Below are positions 57,639 through 64,000 of a DNA stretch of 64,000 nucleotides, piece after piece. The position numbers and the translations under genes are program-made. The notes under the pieces were generated by a model, which worked only from the letters and a program-made list of their open reading frames with translations, had not been told where the DNA came from and searched no databases. The DNA comes from Lolium rigidum (Eukaryota > Streptophyta > Magnoliopsida > Poales > Poaceae): assembly GCF_022539505.1 (NCBI RefSeq), contig NC_061513.1:181504017-181568016 (forward strand), in the 5' to 3' direction. The first letter of the stretch is position 1, and each line of letters opens with the position of its first letter.

Positions 57639-59145
57639 TGATACGTCCAATTTGCATCACTATTTTATATCATGATTTGCTGTTATTCATTGATATATTT
57701 CATATTTGGAGATAATACTTATGTTATTTCATCTATTTTGCATGTTTCATGATTATTGGAGGATCGCTCACCGGAGCCAGTATTCTGCTGGAAAAAGCAC
57801 CGTCAGAATGCAATATTTCGGAAGATCAACAGTTGACGGAAATTATATGAAAAATCCTATTTTTCCAGAAGACGAAGGGAGCCGGAAGGGGAGCCGAGGG
57901 GACCCGAGGTGGGCCCACCTCATAGGCCGGCGCGGCCCAAGGCCCGGCCGCGCCGCCCGTGAGGAGGGGGCCCACAGCCCCTCTCGCCTCCTTTTCTTCG
58001 CGTACGCCTTTGTCCCGAAAACCTAAGCTCCAGGGGTACGTCGCGAAGAGTCACGGCCGCCTCGCGGGGCGGAGAACACCAGAGAGAAAGAGCTCTCCGG
58101 CAGGCTGAGATCCGCCGGGGAAATTCCCTCCCGGAGGGGAAATCGACGCCATCGTCACCGTCATCGAGCTGGACATCATCTCCATCACCATCACCATCAT
58201 CTTCATCATCATCACCGCCGTCTCCACCGCTGCACCTCGTCACCGCTGTAACAATTTGGGTTTGATCTTGATTGTTTGATAGGGGAAACTCTCCCGGTGT
58301 TGATTTCTACTTGTTATTGATGCTATTGAGTGAAACCGTTGAACCAAGGTTTATGTTCAGATTGTTATTCATCATCATATCACCTCTGATCATGTTCCAT
58401 ATGATGTCTCGTGAGTAGTTCGTTTAGTTCTTGAGGACATGGGTGAAGTCTAAATGTTAGTAGTGAAGTATGGTTGAGTAATATTCAATGTTATGATATT
58501 TAAGTTGTGGTGTTATTCTTCTTGTGGTGTCGTGTGAACGTCGACTACACGACACTTCACCTTTATGGGTCTAGGGGAATGCATCTTGTACTCGTTTGCC
58601 AATTGCGGGGTTGCCGGAGTGACAGAAACCTGAGCCCCCGTTGGTATATCGATGCAGGAGGGATAGCAGGATCTCGGAGTTTAAGGTTGTGGTTAGATTT
58701 ATCTTAATTACTTTCTTGTAGTTGCGGATGCTTGCAAGGGGTATAATCACAAGTATGTATTAGTCCTAGGAAGGGCGGTACATTAGCATAGGTTCACCCA
58801 CACAACACTTATCAAAATAATGAAGATTAATTAGCCGTATGTAGCGAAAGCACTAGACTAAAATCCCGTGTGTCCTCGAGAACGTTTGGTCATTATAAGT
58901 AAACAAAGCGGCTTGTCCTTTGTGCTAAAAAGGATTGGGCCACTCGCTGCAATTATTACTCTCGCACTTTACTTACTCGTACTTTATTCATCTGTTACAT
59001 CAAAACCCCCTGAATACTTGTCTGTGAGCATTTACAGTGAATCCTTCACCGAAACTGCTTGTCAACACCTTCTGCTCCTCATTGGGATCGACATTCTTGC
59101 TTATCGAAGATACTACGATACACCCCCTATACTTGTGGGTCATCA
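57639..59145 (+). repeat. 5' LTR of the Athila-like element (1507 bp)
   Basis: Starts tgatacgtccaatttgcatc, ends gtgggtcatca. Partner of 32866-34378. Confidence 0.94.
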
Positions 59146-59156
59146 AGACTATTTTC

Positions 59157-59175
59157 TGGCGCCGTTGCCGGGGAG
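59157..59175 (+). other. Primer-binding site, tRNA-Asp type
   Basis: tggcgccgttgccggggag, 11 bp after the LTR; it agrees with the complement of the tRNA-Asp 3' end. Confidence 0.9.
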
Positions 59176-59260
59176 TGAAGCGCTATTGGTAAGTGGAATT
59201 GGTAAGGGAAATTTCTACTGTTTGTGCTGATTTTATTTCTGCCTGCAGCTATAATTCAGT

Positions 59261-60080
59261 ATGGAGAGATCTTCTCTTGAGTGTTTATTTGGGAAATCTA
59301 CTACTACTGCAAAGGTAGTGGATGAGGCGCCAGGTAAGGAAGAAATACCATACAAAATACCTATGAAAATTATTGAACGTGTAGTGGATAACCGTTATAC
59401 AGGGGATGGAACTGTCCACCCTGGAGATCATTTACTTGTTCTTACATGAATTATGCGGTTTATTCAAGTGTGCAGGTATTGCTATGGATGAAGTGAGGAA
59501 GAAACTATTCTCTGTATCGCTGTCTGGTAAAGCGGCGCATTGGTATAAATTACTGGATAATGGGGATTCTCTTGAATGGAATGATATTGTGCCCCGGTTT
59601 TATTCTAAGTTCTATCCTCCAAGTGAGATTCATAAAGATCGGAATCGCATATATAATTTTTGGCCTCATGAAGGAGAAAGTATTGCCCAAGCGTGGGGAG
59701 ATTGAAGTCTTTAATGCTCAAATGCCCCATTCATGAGCTTCCTGGTAATATTATTATTGATAATTTCTATGCAAGACTTTCTTTTCAAGACAAGACCTTG
59801 CTGGATACTTCTTGTTCTGGATCATTTACACGCAACAAGGAAGAGTTTAAAAGGAACCGTCTTAATCGGATCCAAGAAAATACTGAAGGATGGGAGAACG
59901 ACAAGGATGGAGAATCAGGTATAAATTATGATTATAAATGCATTGAAGCTTTTATGGATACTGATAAATTTCGTAATATGAGTGCTACTTATGGTCTTGA
60001 TTCTCAAGTTGCTGCAAATCTTTATAAAGCTTTTGCTTCTCATTATGAATTGCCTAAGAAGAACTTTGATAAGTATCATG
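59261..60080 (+). pseudogene. gag region, frameshifted
   Basis: The ATG at 59261 begins MERSSLECLFGKSTTTAKVV. After frame changes near 59430 and 59700 the capsid-like part reads ELCGLFKCAGIAMDEVRKKL, VSLSGKAAHWYKLLDNGDSL and RFYSKFYPPSEIHKDRNRI, which resemble the retrotransposon gag core of this lineage. HELPGNIIIDNFYARLSFQD follows. No CCHC zinc knuckle is seen, as is usual for many Athila copies. Confidence 0.82.
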
Positions 60081-60754
60081 AACCGTACAAAGATAAAATT
60101 GATTCATCTATAAATAAATGTGTTGTAATTGAAACTGTTGATCATGTTATTCCTGAAGGTTATATTGAAAAAACTCCTTTCCCTGCTAAAATGAAGGAGT
60201 ACTCTGTTATAAATAGTGCGGTTCATAAAAGTGAAAAGAAACCTATAGAACCTGAAGAACAAATAAAAGTTGAACCTGCTGTTGCAATTGTTAAAGATCT
60301 TGTGACTGAAAATGTAGAAGATGGTCATATTATTTTCTGTGAAGATGCTTCTAATATTGTTTCGCATCCTAATAAGTCCAGGAAAGCTAGTGTTCCTATG
60401 CTATCTGTTAGAATTGGTGATCTTTGTTATTATGGTTTATGTGATATTGGTGCAAGTATTAGTGCTATTCCTTATGAGCTTTACACGAAGATTATGCACG
60501 AAATTGGTTCTTGTGAACTTGAAGATATTGATGTGGTTATTCGGTTGGCTAATAGAGAAACTATCTCTCCAATTGGTATTGTTCGAGATGTGGAAGTTCT
60601 ATGTGGTAAGATTAAATATCCTGCTGACTTTTTGGTACTTGGTTCTGCTGCTAGTAAATATTGTCCTATCATTTTTGGTAGACCTTTTCTAAATACTTGT
60701 GGAGCTATTATAGATTGCAAGAAAGAGAAAATTTTGACTAAATTTTCTCGGTGA
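60081..60754 (+). pseudogene. Aspartic protease region
   Basis: Continuous with the gag frame from 59693. The protease core has VPMLSVRIGDLCYYGLCDIG with the DIGAS active-site variant (DSG/DTG in retroviruses, D[IL]GAS in this lineage). It continues with VIRLANRETISPIGIVRDVE, a PADFLVLGSA region and IIFGRPFLNTCGAII, the usual final strand and helix. The stop at 60752-60754 is probably a frameshift product. Confidence 0.87.
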
Positions 60755-62759
60755 ATCTTATGAGTTTAACTTCTCTAAATTTACCAAAACTCCTTATAAA
60801 ATTGATTCGCCTAATAGTGATTTTAAGGTTGAACAAGTGTGCATCTATTGCTCTTGCTCCTAGTAATCCTTTGCAGCAACATTTGGAGAATAGTGAGAGT
60901 GAAGTTTTTAGGGAAGAAAGAGATGAGCTTGATGAAATTTTCCTTCGTCAACCTATTCTTAAGCATGATTTACCGGTGGAAGATCCGGGTACAACACCAC
61001 CACCAAAGGAAGATCCTGTCTTTGATTTAAAACCATTGCCCGATAATCTTAAATATGCTCATATTGATGATAAGAAAATATATCCTGTTATTATTAGTTC
61101 TAAGCTTTCAGAGTTTGAAGAAGAAAGGTTATTGGAAATACTGAAGAAACACCGTGGTGCTATTGGCTACACTCTTGGTGACTTGAAGGGGATTTCTCCC
61201 TCTATTTGCCAACACGCCATTAATATGGAAGACGATGCGAAGCCTGTTGTTGAACCTTAGCGTCGCCTAATTCCTAAGATGAAGGATGTGGTAAGAAATG
61301 AGGTATTAAGACTCCTTGAAGCTGGTATTATATATCCTATTGCTGATAGTAGATGGGTTAGTCCTGTGCATTGTGTTCCTAAGAAAGGAGGAATGACTCG
61401 TTGTGCCTAATGATAATGATGAGCTTATACCTCAAAGAGTAGTTGTAGGGTATAGAATGTGCATTGATTATCGAAAAGTTAATAAGGTTACTAAGAAAGA
61501 TCATTACCCTTTGCCTTTTATTGATCAAATGTTAGAAAGGTTATCTAAAAATACTCATTTTTGCTTTCTTGATGGTTATTCCGGGTTTTCACAAATTGCT
61601 CTTAAAACTAAAGATCAAGAGAAAACCACTTTCACTTGTCCCTATGGAACTTATGCTTATAGGCGTATGCCTTTTGGTTTATGTAATGCTCCTGCTACCT
61701 TTCAAAGATGCATGTCTGCTATTTTTCATGGCTTTTGTGAGAGTATTGTAGAGGTATTCATGGACGATTTTTCCGTCTATGGAAATTCTTTTGATAATTG
61801 CTTGCGGAACCTTGATAAAGTTTTGCAGAGATGTGAAGAAACTAACCTTGTTCTTAATTGGGAGAAATGCCACTTTATGGTTAATTAAGGAATTGTATTG
61901 GGACATAAAATTTCCGAGAGAGGTATTGAAGTTGATATAGCTAAAGTTGAAGCCATTGAGAAGATGCCCTATCCTAGGGATGTTAAAGGTATTCGTAGTG
62001 TTCTTGGTCATGCTGGGTTTTATAGGAGGTTTATTAAAGATTTCTCCAAGATTTCAAAGCCTCTTACTAATCTTCTTCAAAAAGATGTACCTTTTGTTTT
62101 TTATGATGATTGTAAGGAAGCTTTTGAAACTCTAAAGAAAGCCTTAACAACTGCCCCTATAGTTGAACCTCCTGATTGGAACTTACCATTTGAAATTATG
62201 TGTGATGCTAGTGATTTTGCTGTAGGCGCTGTTCTTGGACAGCGAGTAGATAAAAAACTGAATGTTATTCATTATGCTAGTAAAACTCTTGATGCTGCTC
62301 AAAGAAATTATGCTACTACTGAAAAAGAATTGTTAGCTGTAGTCTTTGCTTGTGATAAGTTTAGATCTTATATTGTTGATTCAAATTACGATTCATACTG
62401 ATCATGCTGCAATTAGATACCTTATGACAAAGAAAGATGCTAAGCCGAGGCTTATTAGATGGGTACTTCTTTTGCAAGAATTTGATTTACATATTGTAGA
62501 TAGGAAAGGTGCTGATAATCCTGTCGCTGATAATTTGTCTAGATTGGAAAATATTGCTTATGATCCTGTTCCTGTTAATGATAGTTTTCCAAATGAGCAA
62601 TTGGCTGTAATAAAGGTGAGCTCGCGAGACAGTCCTTGGTATGCTGATTATGCTAACTTTATTGTTTCCAAGTACTTGCCTCCAACCTTTTCAGCTCAGC
62701 AAAGGAGGAAATTCTTTTATGACTTGAGGCATTATTTTTGGGATGACCCACACTTATAA
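60755..62759 (+). pseudogene. Reverse transcriptase and RNase H region
   Basis: A linker (60835-61257) is followed by a TAG at 61258. PIADSRWVSPVHCVPKKGG near 61350 and, after a frameshift near 61400, RMCIDYRKVNKVTKKDHYPL follow. FLDGYSGFSQIAL and the catalytic FMDDFSVYG near 61765 come next. A TAA at 61886 interrupts the frame before the RNase H domain, which has [35 protein letters not shown] and, after a frameshift near 62390, [15 protein letters not shown] sequence. LRYFW-like residues lead to a stop at 62757. The active-site residues are kept; the copy is dead because of the frame lesions. Confidence 0.92.
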
Positions 62760-63093
62760 AAAGAAGGAGTGGATGGTATTCTGCGAAGATGTGTTCCCGA
62801 ATATGAACAACAAGAGATATTGAGTAAATGTCATGGTAGTGCTTATGGAGGACATCACGCCGGAGATAGAACCGCACAAAAGGTTCTACAATCGGGTTTT
62901 TATTGGCCAACTCTCTTCAAAGATGCAAGGAAGTTTATTTTATCTTGTGATGAATGTCAAAGGGTTGGTAATATCTCCAGACGCAATGAAATGCCTATGA
63001 ATTATACTCTTGTTATTGAACCATTCGATTGTTGGGGATTTGACTTCATGGGACCTTTTCCCTCTTCAGAAGGTAACACTCATATACTTGTTG
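62760..63093 (+). pseudogene. Integrase, N-terminal zinc-binding part (truncated)
   Basis: Contains the HHCC zinc-binding module: HGSAYGGHHAGDRTAQKV, then LSCDECQRVGN. The start of the catalytic core follows (CWGFDFMGPFPSSEGNTH). Sequence belonging to the element stops at 63093, one short step before the first catalytic Asp. The continuation is at 37822 on the minus strand. Confidence 0.92.
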
Positions 63094-63136
63094 ATGAGGT
63101 CTAAGACCCCGTGTGTGGCCCGATCTCGCGGATTGA
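63094..63136. other. Foreign 43-bp contig tail
   Basis: atgaggtctaagaccccgtg onward does not belong to the integrase and runs into the N-gap. It may be a chimeric contig end or the edge of another insertion. Confidence 0.6.
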
Positions 63137-63236
63137 NNNNNNNNNNNNNNNNNNNNNNNNNNNNNNNNNNNNNNNNNNNNNNNNNNNNNNNNNNNNNNNN
63201 NNNNNNNNNNNNNNNNNNNNNNNNNNNNNNNNNNNN
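63137..63236. other. Assembly gap (100 N)
   Basis: Exactly 100 N, a placeholder gap. Confidence 0.99.
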
Positions 63237-63614
63237 TAGAAAGAATTTTGGTTCATAGAGGATGACAAGCGGGACCCATGATCCTGCATCGTAAACGGCT
63301 CGATCGGAGAGTGTTGAACGAGATGGCGCGATCGAGAAAAAAAAATGCTAGAGAGGCTGCCATCTGGGCCCTACATCCCTGGACGGTGCGGATTTGCGTT
63401 GACTCGGCCGGCGAACCCGAGAATTCGCGATGCACCACGTCCCGGGCCACCATACGCGACGTTTTGGCCGCTTTCGTCGGGCTAGGTGGCCTCAAAAACG
63501 AGAAAAAAAAGTTTTGACATGCACCACGGAGGGACCCAAAATCGTCGGCCATGGTACACCAGCAACCACGGCGCGACTTCAACTTCGTCGGCCATGGCAA
63601 CTTTTCTTGTAGTG
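63237..63614. mobile_element. CACTA transposon terminus
   Basis: The segment ends at 63614 with ttttcttgtagtg, which read inwards is cactacaagaaaa, the standard CACTA (En/Spm-type) terminal repeat. Inside are subterminal repeats of 'cgtcggccatgg' (63551-63562 and 63588-63599) and GC-rich blocks. The rest of the element lies in or beyond the gap. The 3-bp target duplication cannot be tested. Confidence 0.75.
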
Positions 63615-64000
63615 CAAGAGGAGGAGGTATTCTACCAGGAGGAAGAGCCAGAAAACTTTGATCACCTCACCAATCAAGGCAAGCTAATATTCTTGCAAGC
63701 TAATATTCTTGCAAGCTAATATTCTTGCAAGCTAATATTCTTGCAAGCTAACACTCTTGCAAGGTTCCCTTGTGCAAAGCTCTACAAGAGCAAGGCACCA
63801 TTATTTTTACTTTATGTTTAATGCTCCTATCCCAAGTTTTTACTTTACAAGCTTTTCTAAATTTTGTTTATCAAAAGTTTACTTTTTGATTCATGATTCA
63901 CTTGGTTTAGATATAGAGTAGAACAAGAGCATCAAAGTTAGCCTAGAGCAAGAAAAGCTAGTTAGCACCCCTCATGACTAGTTGCTATTGCTAAATAAAT
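63615..64000. other. Flank with a minisatellite
   Basis: After the CACTA end the plus strand reads EEEVFYQEEEPENFDHLTNQ before entering the minisatellite. This resembles a polyprotein leader of an LTR element but is too short to assign. The remainder is AT-rich with no feature seen. Confidence 0.35.
63679..63758. repeat. 16-bp minisatellite, five units
   Basis: Five head-to-tail copies of gcaagctaatattctt. The first four are identical; the fifth has two changes (gcaagctaacactctt). A partial sixth (gcaagg) follows. Confidence 0.95.

Larger units (their letters stand above)
57639..63093 (+). mobile_element. Athila-like Ty3/gypsy element, 5' half (5' LTR to integrase)
   Basis: In order: 5' LTR 57639-59145, tRNA-Asp primer site, gag, protease, reverse transcriptase, RNase H and the zinc-binding start of integrase. 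It breaks at 63093 in the integrase, precisely where the 3' half at 37822 takes over. Frameshifts near 59430, 59700, 60755, 61400 and 62390 and stops at 61258, 61886 and 62757 show a defective copy. Confidence 0.94.

Noticed and set aside
63679..63758. CRISPR-like repeat array
   Set aside because: Repeats are directly adjacent without spacers, and the setting is a plant genome; it is a minisatellite.

Overview
This window is plant nuclear DNA, almost certainly from a large grass genome; Triticeae/Pooideae is the best guess. The reasons are very dense nested transposons, Ty3/gypsy elements with tRNA-Asp-type primer sites, PIF/Harbinger transposases, L1-type LINEs, a tRNA-derived SINE with box A and box B, a Stowaway-type MITE and a CACTA terminus. 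One ordinary host gene is well supported: an apparently intact, GC-rich bHLH transcription factor of the bHLH87/HECATE type on the minus strand (49517-50761). It has a leader intron, two overlapping upstream ORFs and a TATA-like element. Two runs of exactly 100 N (37998-38097, 63137-63236) are assembly gaps.

Layout. 1-1509: unassigned sequence with a GC-rich block and one good minus-strand splice donor. 1526-9076: a complete but frameshifted LINE (minus) with a perfect 16-bp target duplication. 9093-10140: a Harbinger-like non-autonomous unit with a small acidic ORF. About 10690-11996: a non-coding retroposon-like unit. About 11997-23640: an old, decayed LINE (minus), split by a Harbinger element (14160-19009), which is itself split by a non-autonomous LTR element (15378-18283). 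23805-24814: a second non-coding retroposon-like unit. 25082-32865: a second Harbinger element holding a 6.7-kb non-autonomous LTR element (25220-31890) and the C-terminal part of its transposase. 32866-37822: the 3' half of an Athila-like Ty3/gypsy element (minus). 38098-43111: the 3' end of a Tat-like Ty3/gypsy element with a multi-exon antisense gene. 43112-47461: fragments of two LTR elements. 48209-48375: a SINE. 49517-51283: the bHLH gene and promoter. 52229-52355: a MITE. 56640-57638: the N-terminal part of the second Harbinger transposase (plus). 57639-63093: the 5' half of the Athila-like element (plus). 63237-63614: a CACTA terminus. 63679-63758: a 16-bp minisatellite.

The main structural result is that the two Athila halves are one element. 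They break at the same place in the integrase and share 8 bp there. Their outer LTR ends carry the same 5-bp target duplication (GAGCA), and their outer flanks are the N- and C-terminal parts of one Harbinger transposase. All of this fits if the segment between about 37823 and 63093, essentially the contig between the two N-gaps, is in the wrong orientation (scaffolding error) or is a real 25-kb inversion. Order and strand of everything in that segment, including the bHLH gene, should be read with this in mind.

The most novel coding signal is a shared ORF in the two non-autonomous LTR elements (17226-17802 and 26794-27605). It has repeated acidic, Pro/Tyr-rich units, a conserved Cys/Tyr block and, in the longer copy, a C-terminal membrane segment. 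I cannot link it to gag, pol or a known env.
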